A DNA stretch of 64,000 bases from Amycolatopsis marina (GTDB taxonomy: Bacteria; Actinomycetota; Actinomycetes; Mycobacteriales; Pseudonocardiaceae). A model generated the notes under the pieces. That model saw only the letters and a program-made list of their open reading frames with translations, made no database searches and had not been told where the DNA came from. The stretch covers positions 1 through 64,000 of the forward strand of contig NZ_FOKG01000007.1 in NCBI RefSeq assembly GCF_900111885.1, written 5' to 3'. Positions 44,836 through 53,024 of the stretch are shown piece by piece. How positions within the stretch are numbered: the stretch's first letter is position 1; the number at the start of each line of letters is the position of its first letter. Both the position numbers and the translations under genes were made by a program.

Positions 44836-45573
44836 CTATACCGCGACTCGCACAGGCGGGTTGAGGCCCGGGTTGGGTAGGGCCAGCAGGACCGGCGGGT
44901 CGAAGATTCGGGTGGGGCGCAGTTGGACGTCGGCGATTCGGGCGACGTCGGACTGGATCGTGATCGGGCCGTGGTGGCCCGTGTAGATCATGTCGTTCCG
45001 CTCGTCCCGGAAGAGGCACTGCGCCACGACGTGCCAGGTGCCCTGCGGGACGTTCTGGAACAGGTAGGGCCCCGGCTCGTCGAGAATGACGCACGCCGCC
45101 AGTGGTCCTTCGGGAATCCGGCTGGGGAACAGGCCGACGAAAACGGTGCCGGGGTTGGTTCCGGGCGGGACGCGGACCCTTCCGCGCACGGGGCCGAACC
45201 GGGTCCCGCGATGGGCCTGTCCGGCGGGGACCCATGGCAGGACCCCACGGAGCTGGCGGTAGGCGATGGGCGGGGCCCCGACACTCCTGCTGAAGCGGGT
45301 GCTGAAGGTGCCAACGCTGTTGTAACCGACGCGATGGCTGATGTCGGCCACGGTGATCGAGGTGGACAACAACAGCCGCTTCGACTCGGTCACTCGTAGC
45401 GCCGACAGAAACCGGCCGGGGGAGACCCCGGTAGCCTGTTGAAACACCCGGGAGAAATGGAACTTGCTGAACATCGCCGAGCGCGCCAGGTCGTCAATGG
45501 TGAGCCGCTCGCCGAGCTGCTCCTGCATGGTGCCGATGGCCCGCTCAACGGCGCGACGAACGATGTCATCCAT
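44836..45573 (-). CDS. AraC-family regulator, N-terminal HTH (copy 2)
   Basis: 245 residues from the ATG at 45573. Like the regulator at 19457, it has the HTH at the N-terminus (LTIDDLARSAMFSKFHFSRVFQQATGVSPGRFLSALRVTESKRLLLSTSITVADISHRVGYNSVGTFSTRFSRSVGAPPIAYR) and a C-terminal domain containing GTVFVGLFPSRIPEGP and NVPQGTWHVVAQ. The two are clear paralogs. It is divergent from the first SgcJ-like gene and probably controls the right part of the cluster. Confidence 0.9.
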   Translation of the reverse strand: MDDIVRRAVERAIGTMQEQLGERLTIDDLARSAMFSKFHFSRVFQQATGVSPGRFLSALRVTESKRLLLSTSITVADISHRVGYNSVGTFSTRFSRSVGAPPIAYRQLRGVLPWVPAGQAHRGTRFGPVRGRVRVPPGTNPGTVFVGLFPSRIPEGPLAACVILDEPGPYLFQNVPQGTWHVVAQCLFRDERNDMIYTGHHGPITIQSDVARIADVQLRPTRIFDPPVLLALPNPGLNPPVRVAV

Positions 45574-45899
45574 TGCGGAGTCCCCTCAGGGCCCTTGTCG
45601 GCCCGCTCGGCGAAATTTCGCGATTCGAATTCCTCTCACCGCACATTAGCGCCGTGCCCGACATCTTCTTAAGTGCTTCATTCACGAGTTGGCATGATTT
45701 CCTGCACCGCGGAACATGAGAAATTCATAGTCGGCAGCCGTTGTCTCTCATCCCCGGCGGCCAGGGCCGGGCAACCCTGCGGACCCGGCCCCACGGTCGG
45801 CGTCTTCGCGCAAGGCAGAGGACTTCTCGGCGAGCGCGTTGCGCGAAGGTTGTCTGAACCGACAGGCGCGCGACGACTAGCGAACAGGGAGAAAACAGC
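45574..45899. other. Divergent intergenic region, AraC copy 2 / SgcJ-like
   Basis: 326 bp with promoters facing both ways. No gene is seen. The part next to the AraC gene (about 45620-45730) is less GC-rich than its surroundings. GGGAGAAAACAGC precedes the SgcJ-like start. Confidence 0.4.
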
Positions 45900-46379
45900 A
45901 TGGCTGCAACGACCACGCCGTGGGGAGACGCGTCGGCCATCCTTGCCGCCGCGGGCATCGAAGAGGACACCTCGTACTACCGCGAATTCACCGGGGACGA
46001 CGAGAAGGCCGTGCTCACGGTCGCGATGCGCATCCAGGAGGGCTGGGAGCGCAACGATGCCGACTTCTTCGCCGAGACCTTCACCGGCAACGGCAGCCTG
46101 CTGATGAAGGACGAGCAGCTGACCAGCCGCGAGCAGATCCGCGACTACATGAAGGCAGGTTTCGAGGGCTACTTCCGTGGCGCGCGGGTGCGCGGCTGGC
46201 CGTTGTCGGTCAAGTTCCTCAGCGAGGACACGGCGATGGTGATCAGCCAGGGTGGCATCCTGCTGGAGGGCGAGACGGAGACCGCTCCCGAGCGGCAGGT
46301 CCGGGTCACCTGGGTGATCGTCAGGGACGGCGGCGAGTTGAAGCTGCTGTCCCACCAGACCAGCCCCATCAAGGGATGA
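45900..46379 (+). CDS. SgcJ/EcaC-like NTF2-fold protein, copy 1
   Basis: 159 residues, ATG after GGGAGAAAACAGC. The NTF2/SnoaL-type cone fold is indicated by EKAVLTVAMRIQEGWERNDADFFAETFTGNGSLLMKDEQLTSREQIRDYMKAGF and the closing strand VRVTWVIVRDGGELKLLSHQTSPI. SgcJ-like proteins are found in nine-membered enediyne clusters and are needed with E-type oxidoreductases for core formation (from memory of the C-1027 literature). It is coupled or nearly so to the peroxiredoxin gene. Confidence 0.9.
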   Translation: MAATTTPWGDASAILAAAGIEEDTSYYREFTGDDEKAVLTVAMRIQEGWERNDADFFAETFTGNGSLLMKDEQLTSREQIRDYMKAGFEGYFRGARVRGWPLSVKFLSEDTAMVISQGGILLEGETETAPERQVRVTWVIVRDGGELKLLSHQTSPIKG

Positions 46380-46396
46380 CGGAAGGGTATCGGCTC

Positions 46397-46861
46397 ATGG
46401 TGGTTGAACCAGGTTCGGTGGCGCCGGACTTCACGCTCAGCGATCTCGACCGGGAGCAGGTGTCGCTGGGCTCGTTGCGGCGGGACAACAACGTGCTCCT
46501 CGTGTTCTACCCGTTCGCGTTCAGCCCGCTCTGCCAAGGAGAGATCTGTCAGGTCCGTGACGAACTCGCCGGCTACCGCGACGAGGACGTCCAGGTGGTC
46601 GGCGTCTCCGTGGACACCCCGTTCAGCCTCAAGGTCTGGGCGGAGCAGCAGGGCATCACGTTCCCGCTGCTGTCCGACTTCTGGCCGCACGGGGCGGTCG
46701 CGAAGACCTACGGCGTGTTCAACGACGTCGGCGGGATGGCCAACCGCGGTACCTTCCTCATCGATACCGAGGGAATCGTCCGATTCGCCGAGATCGTCTC
46801 CCCACGGGAGTCCCGCGACCAGACCAAATGGAAGAAGGCCGTCGCCGCGTTGCGCGGATGA
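46397..46861 (+). CDS. Peroxiredoxin (AhpE-like)
   Basis: 154 residues from the ATG at 46397; an ATG at 46376 overlapping the previous stop is also possible. The typical start VVEPGSVAPDFTLSDLDREQVSLGSL is followed by LLVFYPFAFSPLCQGEICQVRDEL, with the peroxidatic Cys in the P-x-x-x-S-x-x-C position, and a second Cys five residues later. GVSVDTPFSLKVWAEQQGITFPLLSDFWPHG completes the AhpC-TSA fold. Placed among SgcJ-like genes, it may remove peroxide made by the cluster's oxidases or diradical damage. Confidence 0.92.
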   Translation: MVVEPGSVAPDFTLSDLDREQVSLGSLRRDNNVLLVFYPFAFSPLCQGEICQVRDELAGYRDEDVQVVGVSVDTPFSLKVWAEQQGITFPLLSDFWPHGAVAKTYGVFNDVGGMANRGTFLIDTEGIVRFAEIVSPRESRDQTKWKKAVAALRG

Positions 46862-46873
46862 ACCGACTTCACC

Positions 46874-46907
46874 CGAGCCCCCGCGCCCGCCCCGGCGCGG
46901 GGGCTCG
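46874..46907. terminator. Strong GC stem-loop terminator
   Basis: A perfect 14-bp inverted repeat (46874-46887 with 46894-46907) with a 6-nt loop, 12 bases after the peroxiredoxin stop and in front of a convergent gene. It should terminate rightward transcription. Confidence 0.75.
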
Positions 46908-46934
46908 CTTGTATCCCGTGCCACGGATACAGGA

Positions 46935-46973
46935 ATGCCACTTATGGAACGGCCAAGGTTCCATAAGTGGCAT
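46935..46973. terminator. Second perfect hairpin between convergent genes
   Basis: Bases 46935-46950 (ATGCCACTTATGGAAC) pair perfectly with 46958-46973 around a 7-nt loop. Its AT content is much higher than the first hairpin. It lies 19 bases from the stop of the leftward SgcJ-like gene, so it may terminate that transcript; its long symmetric arms also suit a dispersed genomic palindrome. Confidence 0.6.
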
Positions 46974-46992
46974 CTGCGAAGGAAAAGCGCGC

Positions 46993-47448
46993 TCAGCCCG
47001 CGATGGGGCTGGTCTGGTGGGACAGCAGTTTCCAGTCGCCACCTTCCTTGACGATCACCCAGGTCGCGCGGACTTCGCGTTCCCGAGCGACCTCGGTTTC
47101 GCCTTTGAGGACGAGGCCGCCCTTGGTGACCGCGAAGGCGACGGTGTCCGACAGTTTGCGGATGACCACGGGAGTTTCCTCGATCCGGGCGCCCGCATAG
47201 CCGTCCGCGAAGGCCTCCTTCATGTACTCGAGGATTTCTTCGCGGCTCGTGAGCTGGTTGTCACCGACGAGCATGCTGCCGTTCTCGGTGAACACCTCGG
47301 CGAACAGTGCGGCGTCGTTACGTTCCCACGCGCCACGAATGCGCAATGGCACACTCAGCACCGCGCCCTCCTCGCCGTTGGGGAAGTCGCCGTAGTTGGA
47401 CGCCCACTTCTTGGCGCCTGCGACCAGTTCGGATGCCTTGCCTGGCAT
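46993..47448 (-). CDS. SgcJ/EcaC-like NTF2-fold protein, copy 2
   Basis: 151 residues from the ATG at 47448 (GAGGAGAAAACC upstream). It matches copy 1 closely: GAVLSVPLRIRGAWERNDAALFAEVFTENGSMLVGDNQLTSREEILEYMKEAF and VRATWVIVKEGGDWKLLSHQTSPIAG. It is transcribed leftward, 22 bp downstream of copy 3. The identical LLSHQTSPI ending in copies 1 and 2 suggests recent duplication or a conserved active-site strand. Confidence 0.9.
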   Translation of the reverse strand: MPGKASELVAGAKKWASNYGDFPNGEEGAVLSVPLRIRGAWERNDAALFAEVFTENGSMLVGDNQLTSREEILEYMKEAFADGYAGARIEETPVVIRKLSDTVAFAVTKGGLVLKGETEVAREREVRATWVIVKEGGDWKLLSHQTSPIAG

Positions 47449-47470
47449 GGTTTTCTCCTCGGTTCGGGGG

Positions 47471-47929
47471 TTACCAGCGGAGGGTGGCGCCTGCGCCACG
47501 GGGGCTGTTCTGATAGCCGGCCAGGTACCACTGACCGTCCTGCTTCACGCAGACCCAGGTCGAGCGCACGGCGAGTTCGGGGTCGATCTCGGTCTCACCG
47601 GGAGCGAGGATCCCGCCGTGGGTGCGCACCAGTGCGACCGTGTCCGAGGCGAACCGGACATCCACCGGAGTTCCCGTCACACCGCTGCCCTTGAACGGGC
47701 CGGCGTAGGCGGCCTTCATGAACGCCCGGATCTCCTCGCGGCCGACCTTGTACACGTCACCGGGCAGGACCAGGATCCCGTCGGCGGTGAACACCTCCGC
47801 CACGCCATCAGCGTCGTTTTCCGCCCACGCACCCACCAGACGCAGCGGGACGCTCAGAACTTCCTTCTCGCGTTCGGAAGTGAACGGACCGTAATAGGCC
47901 GCCAACCTGTCCTCAGCACTGACCGACAT
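47471..47929 (-). CDS. SgcJ/EcaC-like NTF2-fold protein, copy 3
   Basis: 152 residues from the ATG at 47929 (GAGGAGACTTTT upstream). The fold is the same (KEVLSVPLRLVGAWAENDADGVAEVFTADGILVLPGDVYKVGREEIRAFMKAAYAGPF) but the closing strand reads VRSTWVCVKQDGQWYLAGYQNSPRG, diverged from copies 1 and 2. It heads the short leftward operon with copy 2. A different pocket, and so a different intermediate, is possible. Confidence 0.88.
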   Translation of the reverse strand: MSVSAEDRLAAYYGPFTSEREKEVLSVPLRLVGAWAENDADGVAEVFTADGILVLPGDVYKVGREEIRAFMKAAYAGPFKGSGVTGTPVDVRFASDTVALVRTHGGILAPGETEIDPELAVRSTWVCVKQDGQWYLAGYQNSPRGAGATLRW

Positions 47930-48037
47930 AAAAGTCTCCTCATCGATGCGATCGCATAGCAATGGTCGTCCCGGGTCCATTGTCCGCCGGTGACCCGGGA
48001 TTACTTCCTCTGTCCTGCGGCTGTCGGCATCGCGGGT

Positions 48038-49276
48038 TCAGGCGGCGGCGCGGACGGTGGTCAGCTCGGCGAGTGCCGTGACGAGACGATCGATGTGCGC
48101 GCGGGTCGTGCCGAGGCCGATGCTGGCACGGACGATCGAGCCGTCCGTGCCGCCGAGCAGCTGGCGCACGAGATTGTGAGCGCACATCTTGCCATCCCGG
48201 ACACCGATTCCGTAGGAGTCAGACAGGGTCTGGGCCAGCGAGTGCGGGTCCCATCCTTCGATGACGAACGAGACTATTCCCACCCGTGGCGAATCAGGCC
48301 CCCACAACGACAGTTCGCGCAGACCGGGAACCGAGGACAGACCGGAGCGCAAATGCGCGAACAGTCGTTCCTCGGCCGCGGCGAGCGCCGGCCGGCCCGC
48401 GGCGTCCAGCGCCGCGCAGGCCGCCGAGATCGCCAGTGCGCCAAGGACGTTCGGACTTCCCGCTTCATGTCTTTCCTCCGGCGCGGATGCCCAGATGACG
48501 GTGCCGGAGCCGACCGTCTTGCTGGCGCCACCGCCACGCAGGTACGGATCCGCGTCGCGGAGCCAGTCGCCCCGACCGATCAACACACCGGAGCCGAAGG
48601 GCGCGTACAGCTTGTGGCCGGAGAAGGCCAGATAGTCCACGTTAGACATGTCCAACGGTCGGTGCGGAGCGAGCTGCGCCGCGTCCACCGCGATCCGGGC
48701 GCCGCGGGCGTGCGCGGCAGCGGCCAACTCGTCGATGGGCCACAGTTCTCCGGTCACGTTCGAAGCCGCGGTCACCACGAGCAGCCCGCCGGGTGCGAGT
48801 ACGTCGGCGGCCGTGGCCACGGCGTCCTCCGGCGAGCGGGGCATGGGTAGTCGCACCACGAAATGCCGGTGCAGCCAGGGAAGCAGGTTGGCGTGGTGCT
48901 CTGATTCGAAGACCACGACGGTGGTGCCCAGCGGAACACAGGAGGCGAGCAGGTTCATCGAGTCGGTCGTGTTGCGGGTGAAGATGACCGAATCGTCGGG
49001 CCGGGCCGCCGCGAAGCGCCGCACGGTTTGCCTGGCGTTCTCGTAGGCGCGGGTGGTCATCCGGGAAAGGTGTCCCGCTCCCCGATGGACGCTGGCGTAC
49101 AGCGGCAACGCCGCGTCCAGTGCGTCTTTGACCGCGAGCAGGCAGGGGGCGCTCGCGGCGTAGTCGAAGTTCGCGTACGGCACCTGCGATCCGTTCGCCA
49201 GCGGCACCGCGACATCCGCGCCTGCCACCGCGGGCAGTGCCGGTTCCAACTGCAGTGAAGACACGGTAGAAGACAC
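48038..49276 (-). CDS. Class V PLP enzyme (cysteine desulfurase/SufS-like)
   Basis: 412 residues from the GTG at 49276, with AGGAGG five bases upstream. Class V aminotransferase landmarks: ANFDYAASAPC, ARPDDSVIFTRNTTDSMNLLA, FESEHHANLLPW, the PLP-stacking ARIAVDAAQLAPH, and the PLP lysine in DYLAFSGHKLYAPFGSGVLIG. There is a Cys in GKMCAHNLV near the C-terminus where desulfurases carry a catalytic Cys loop, but the match is loose. It may deliver sulfur or eliminate from a beta-substituted amino acid. It is divergent from the flavoprotein operon at 49409. Confidence 0.88.
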   Translation of the reverse strand: MSSTVSSLQLEPALPAVAGADVAVPLANGSQVPYANFDYAASAPCLLAVKDALDAALPLYASVHRGAGHLSRMTTRAYENARQTVRRFAAARPDDSVIFTRNTTDSMNLLASCVPLGTTVVVFESEHHANLLPWLHRHFVVRLPMPRSPEDAVATAADVLAPGGLLVVTAASNVTGELWPIDELAAAAHARGARIAVDAAQLAPHRPLDMSNVDYLAFSGHKLYAPFGSGVLIGRGDWLRDADPYLRGGGASKTVGSGTVIWASAPEERHEAGSPNVLGALAISAACAALDAAGRPALAAAEERLFAHLRSGLSSVPGLRELSLWGPDSPRVGIVSFVIEGWDPHSLAQTLSDSYGIGVRDGKMCAHNLVRQLLGGTDGSIVRASIGLGTTRAHIDRLVTALAELTTVRAAA

Positions 49277-49408
49277 GGTGACCTCCTGGTGAAGTTCTCC
49301 GGGAGGAGCATGCCGATTCGGGGTGAGGCAGGGCATCTCTGGTAGTGCGCATTGCCAAGAGCATCCTCGGAGATGCCGCCCGGTGACGTGTTCACCGACG
49401 ATGGATTG

Positions 49409-50998
49409 GTGACTGAATCATATGACGTGGTCGTGATCGGAGCGGGGCACAACGGTCTGGTCTGCGCGGCTTACCTGGGACAGGCGGGCTACCGCGTCGC
49501 GGTGGTCGAACGGCGTGAGCTGGTGGGCGGCGCGTGCATCACCGAGGAGATCTTTCCCGGCCACCGGTTCAGCACGGCCAGTCTGGTGACCACCTTGTTC
49601 CGCAAGGAGATCATCGACGACCTCAGTCTCGCCAAGCACGGGATGGAGGTACTCGAGCGCGATCCGTCGGTCACGGCCCTCCTGCCCGATGGGCGTTATC
49701 TCACCTTCAGCGCCGATTCCGCGAAAATGGCCGCGGAAATAGGAAAATTCTCCGAGCAGGACGCGGACAAGTATTTCGAATACGGCGACGCGATGCGCCG
49801 GATCGCCCGTTTCGCCGAGCCCTATCTGCTCGGCGGGTCCAGGAAACCGTTGCTTGAGGACATTCCCGCGTTGAAGGCGGCGCTGGGAGCCGCCACCGCG
49901 CTCGGCGACAAGGACCTTCGCCTGCTGGTGTCCACGCTCTTCGGTAGTGCGCGTGAGGTGCTCGACGAATGGTTCGAGTCCGAAGCACTGAAGGTCACGC
50001 TGGCCACGGACGGCACCGTCGGCATCGACGGCGGGCCGTCCATGCCTGGTACCGCCTACCTGTTGCTCTACCACCAGATGGGCGCGACCGAGGACGCTCG
50101 GCCGTCGTGGGGCCAGGTGAAAGGCGGGATGGGGAGCATCACGAAGGCGCTGGCCGCGGCGTGTGCCGAGTTCGGGGTGGACATCTTCACCGGGCAGGCG
50201 GCCGAGCGGATCCTGCTTGGCGACGGTGCCCGCGGCGTCGAGCTCGTGGACGGCACCCGGCTGGACGCGCGGGTGGTGGTTTCGGGGGCCGACCCCAAGG
50301 CCACCTTCGAGAAGCTACTCGAACCCGGTGCCGTGCCCGCGAGCTACCGTGCCGCACTGGCGGGCCGCGAGTACCCGGGTGTCGCGGCGAAGGTCCATCT
50401 CGCGCTCGACCATCTGCCGGGGGTCCGCGGCTTCGACGGATTCGGTGAGCACTTCAAGGGAACACTGCAGATCCTGCCCGACATGGATCATCTCGACCGC
50501 GTGCACGCCGAGGCGAAGGCGGGGATCCCGCCCGCCCAGCCGCATGTCGAGTGCACCGTCCCGAGCATCCTCGATCCCGGTCTCGCCCCGCCGGGCAAAC
50601 ACGTCATGAGTATGTATCTGCAGTACCTGCCGTACCAGCCGGCAGGCACGACCTGGGACGAGATCAGGGAGTCCTATCTCGACACACTGCTGGCCTACGT
50701 CGAGCCGTACCTGCCGGGACTCACAGCGGCGGTGACCGACCGTCGGCTGTTCACCCCGGCGGACATCGAACGTGAACTCGCGCTACCCGGGGGGAATCTC
50801 TACCACGGTGCGATGTCTCCGCGAGACCTGTTCGCCGGGCGGCCGGTGGGAGGTTACGCCGACTATCACACCCCGGTGCCAGGGCTCTTTCTGTGCGGCT
50901 CCGGCACCCGGCCGGGCGGCGGGGTGTTCGGGATACCGGGCAAGAACGCGAGCGAAACCATTCGCAGGCATTTCGAGGAGTGGCGTCATGAGCAGTAA
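49409..50998 (+). CDS. Phytoene-desaturase-like NAD(P)/FAD oxidoreductase
   Basis: 529 residues if the GTG at 49409 is used, giving the family-typical start TESYDVVVIGAGHNGLVCAAYLGQAGYRVAVVERRELVGGACITEE; longer starts at 49373 (ATG) and 49352 (TTG) are possible and none has a strong ribosome site. The C-terminal flavin segment GLFLCGSGTRPGGGVFGIPGKNASETI is also present. Relatives include carotenoid desaturases and amine-oxidase-like flavoproteins. It opens an operon of eight overlapping or closely spaced genes. It could dehydrogenate an amino-acid-derived or polyene substrate. Confidence 0.9.
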   Translation: MTESYDVVVIGAGHNGLVCAAYLGQAGYRVAVVERRELVGGACITEEIFPGHRFSTASLVTTLFRKEIIDDLSLAKHGMEVLERDPSVTALLPDGRYLTFSADSAKMAAEIGKFSEQDADKYFEYGDAMRRIARFAEPYLLGGSRKPLLEDIPALKAALGAATALGDKDLRLLVSTLFGSAREVLDEWFESEALKVTLATDGTVGIDGGPSMPGTAYLLLYHQMGATEDARPSWGQVKGGMGSITKALAAACAEFGVDIFTGQAAERILLGDGARGVELVDGTRLDARVVVSGADPKATFEKLLEPGAVPASYRAALAGREYPGVAAKVHLALDHLPGVRGFDGFGEHFKGTLQILPDMDHLDRVHAEAKAGIPPAQPHVECTVPSILDPGLAPPGKHVMSMYLQYLPYQPAGTTWDEIRESYLDTLLAYVEPYLPGLTAAVTDRRLFTPADIERELALPGGNLYHGAMSPRDLFAGRPVGGYADYHTPVPGLFLCGSGTRPGGGVFGIPGKNASETIRRHFEEWRHEQ

Positions 50999-51323
50999 GG
51001 ACGAAGAAGGGCACGACGGTGGCGAGCTGGGTGGAATCAAGTCCATTTCCCTGCCAAGCGACGGAAAGATACCCGATGCGCTCACCAGCGTCGCGGGCCA
51101 GGAACACTATGACGGCTACTTCCGGCTGATACGGGAACGCCCGGACCTCACGACCTGGACGCGGTCCTGCTTAGACGTTCAACGTGAGGTGCTTGAGGAC
51201 CTAGAGCACAGCACCCTGTCCGATGAGGAGAAGGCCGCGATTCTGGCGGGCTGTGTTGTGGTACTGCACAGCACCCTGGAGGAGTGGGTGGCCCCCTCCG
51301 GGTACGGAGAGGCTGTCGCGTGA
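50988..51323 (+). CDS. 111-aa protein of unknown function
   Basis: 111 residues, ATG 11 bases inside the previous gene after GAGGAG. The first ~25 residues are acidic and Gly-rich. The rest looks helical (TTWTRSCLDVQREVLEDLEHSTLSDEEKAAILAGCVVVLHSTLEEWV) with two Cys. No family is recognised. Its gene overlaps both neighbours, so it probably works with them. Confidence 0.65.
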   Translation: MSSKDEEGHDGGELGGIKSISLPSDGKIPDALTSVAGQEHYDGYFRLIRERPDLTTWTRSCLDVQREVLEDLEHSTLSDEEKAAILAGCVVVLHSTLEEWVAPSGYGEAVA

Positions 51324-51847
51324 ATGACACCGCACAAGCAGTGCTCCGCTGGAAGCTGGGGCATCAGCTTTTCCACCTGCATCTGGCCACGATGAACGGG
51401 CTGCTGCTGCAGGGGGAACACGCGCTAGAGAAGTCTCACTGGCCGGAGCTCGAAGCGGTCTTCGGCAGGTTGACCGTCCTCTATGACGCGGCGACGGCGA
51501 CGATGCGCTACGCCGCGGACTTCAGTCAGGAGCTCTACGAGCGGGTGATCCGCCCTTCGATGGCACCGCCGTTCATGACACCGGGATTTTCCGGCGTGCT
51601 GAACATCGAACACGAGCAGATGCTCAACCGACTCACCGCGCTGCGGCGCGGGTTCAAGTCCGCGGACCGGGCCGGGCGGGCGCCCGGTGACGTGCGCGAT
51701 GCGGCCACCAGGCTCTGGTCCGCGCAGTCGCGCAACCGGCGCCACCACATCTTCGTCTGTGAGCAGTTCGTACCGGAGGGGAAGTCTCTGCTGTCCGAGT
51801 TCTTCCACTCCAGGCAATCCACTACCGATGAGGAGAGAGAGTCATGA
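51320..51847 (+). CDS. 175-aa helical, His-containing protein of unknown function
   Basis: 175 residues from a GTG overlapping the previous stop. The composition is mainly helical, with histidines placed in GHQLFHLHL, NIEHEQM and RNRRHHIFVCEQF, and acidic residues in nearby helices. The pattern could be a metal-binding helical bundle (hemerythrin-like or heme-oxygenase-like di-iron), but no full ligand set can be assigned by eye. No signal peptide. It is tightly coupled to its neighbours. Confidence 0.6.
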   Translation: MNDTAQAVLRWKLGHQLFHLHLATMNGLLLQGEHALEKSHWPELEAVFGRLTVLYDAATATMRYAADFSQELYERVIRPSMAPPFMTPGFSGVLNIEHEQMLNRLTALRRGFKSADRAGRAPGDVRDAATRLWSAQSRNRRHHIFVCEQFVPEGKSLLSEFFHSRQSTTDEERES

Positions 51848-52182
51848 TCCACGTTCTGGAAACCTGGGAACTGAAGGACGACTACGCCGACCGCGTGCCC
51901 GAGCTGATGCAGAAGATGGACAATCTGGTCGGCCCGCGAGCGCACGAGCACCCTGCCTTCCTGGGGCACGCCACCTTCTACCAGCACGAGCACCAGGCCA
52001 CCAAGGTATGGGTGATGTACCCGTGGCGCAGCCGCGAGGAGGCCGAAGAGCTGATTTCCGGGGAGGCGTCGCTGATCAGCGAGTTCGAGGAGACGTACTG
52101 CGCCGCGCCGCGCGAGATCAGCTACCTCACCGAGGTCCCGCACGAGCACGACCACGACGACGACCACGAGCACGAGCACTGA
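51844..52182 (+). CDS. Antibiotic-biosynthesis-monooxygenase/NIPSNAP-like protein with His-rich tail
   Basis: 112 residues, ATG overlapping the previous stop. The first ~95 residues look like a dimeric alpha-beta barrel (MIHVLETWELKDDYADRVPELM, FLGHATFYQHEHQATKVWVMYPWRSREEAEELI). The C-terminal HEHDHDDDHEHEH tail is a probable metal-binding segment, with further His in HEHP and HEHQ. Members of the fold are cofactor-free oxygenases or heme-handling proteins. The metal-binding tail is unusual. Confidence 0.7.
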   Translation: MIHVLETWELKDDYADRVPELMQKMDNLVGPRAHEHPAFLGHATFYQHEHQATKVWVMYPWRSREEAEELISGEASLISEFEETYCAAPREISYLTEVPHEHDHDDDHEHEH

Positions 52183-53024
52183 TGCGGACCCGGCTACCCG
52201 GCACCGGCCAGGTCGCTCTCGTCACCGGCGGTGCGCGGGGGATCGGCAGTGCCCTGTGCGAGCGTCTCGCCGAAGAGGGCGCGATGGTCGCGGTGAACTA
52301 CCGCAGCGACTCCGCGAGCGCACAGGCGCTCGTGGACCGGCTCCGGTCGGCCGGTGCCCGCGCGGTGACGGTCCGGGCCGACCTGTGCGACCCGGAGCAG
52401 GCCGAACTCGCCGTGCGCCGGACCGCCGAGATGTTCGGTGCGGAAGTCTCGATACTGGTCAACAACGTCGGTGAGTTCGTCCTCGGCGCGGCGGCGGAGA
52501 CTTCGGCGCAGCGCTGGGGGTTCATCATCGACAGCAACCTGAACTCGGCGTTCTACGCGACAAAGGCGGCGTTGCCCGGTATGCGAGCCAGGGGGTTCGG
52601 CAGGGTCATCACCGTCGGACTCGCTCCCGCACTCCACGTCAGGGGCGCGCCGAACCTCGCGGCATACACGGTGGCGAAAACCGGGATCGCGGTGTTCACC
52701 CGGTCGCTGGCCATCGAGGAGGCCAGGCACGGCATCACGGTGAACTGTGTCGCGCCCGGCCTGATCGACAACGGGCATCTGCCACCGGAACAGGCCCAGT
52801 GGATGGCGAAACGGATGCCCGCGGGACGGTTGGGCACCGCGGACGACATCGCTGACGCGGTGGCGTTTCTGGTCTCCGACCGCGCCGGGTACATCTCCGG
52901 CGCCACACTTTCGGTATCGGGCGGCTGGGACTGGGACAACCGGCCGATCGACCACGACGAGGACGTGACCGAGCTTTTTGCCGAGGAGCCCGGTCAGGTC
53001 GGCGATGAGGCCGCCCATGTCTGA
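52182..53024 (+). CDS. Short-chain dehydrogenase/reductase lacking the catalytic serine
   Basis: 280 residues, ATG overlapping the previous stop (TGATG). Classical SDR features: VALVTGGARGIGSALCERL, NNVGEF, and AYTVAKTGIAVFTRSLA with the active-site Tyr and Lys, then VNCVAPGLIDNG. The strand that normally carries the catalytic Ser reads VITVGLAPALHVRGAP, with no Ser in it. The C-terminus is extended and acidic (DHDEDVTELFAEEPGQ). It may use a modified mechanism or act without reduction. It resembles FabG-type enzymes. Confidence 0.88.
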   Translation: MRTRLPGTGQVALVTGGARGIGSALCERLAEEGAMVAVNYRSDSASAQALVDRLRSAGARAVTVRADLCDPEQAELAVRRTAEMFGAEVSILVNNVGEFVLGAAAETSAQRWGFIIDSNLNSAFYATKAALPGMRARGFGRVITVGLAPALHVRGAPNLAAYTVAKTGIAVFTRSLAIEEARHGITVNCVAPGLIDNGHLPPEQAQWMAKRMPAGRLGTADDIADAVAFLVSDRAGYISGATLSVSGGWDWDNRPIDHDEDVTELFAEEPGQVGDEAAHV

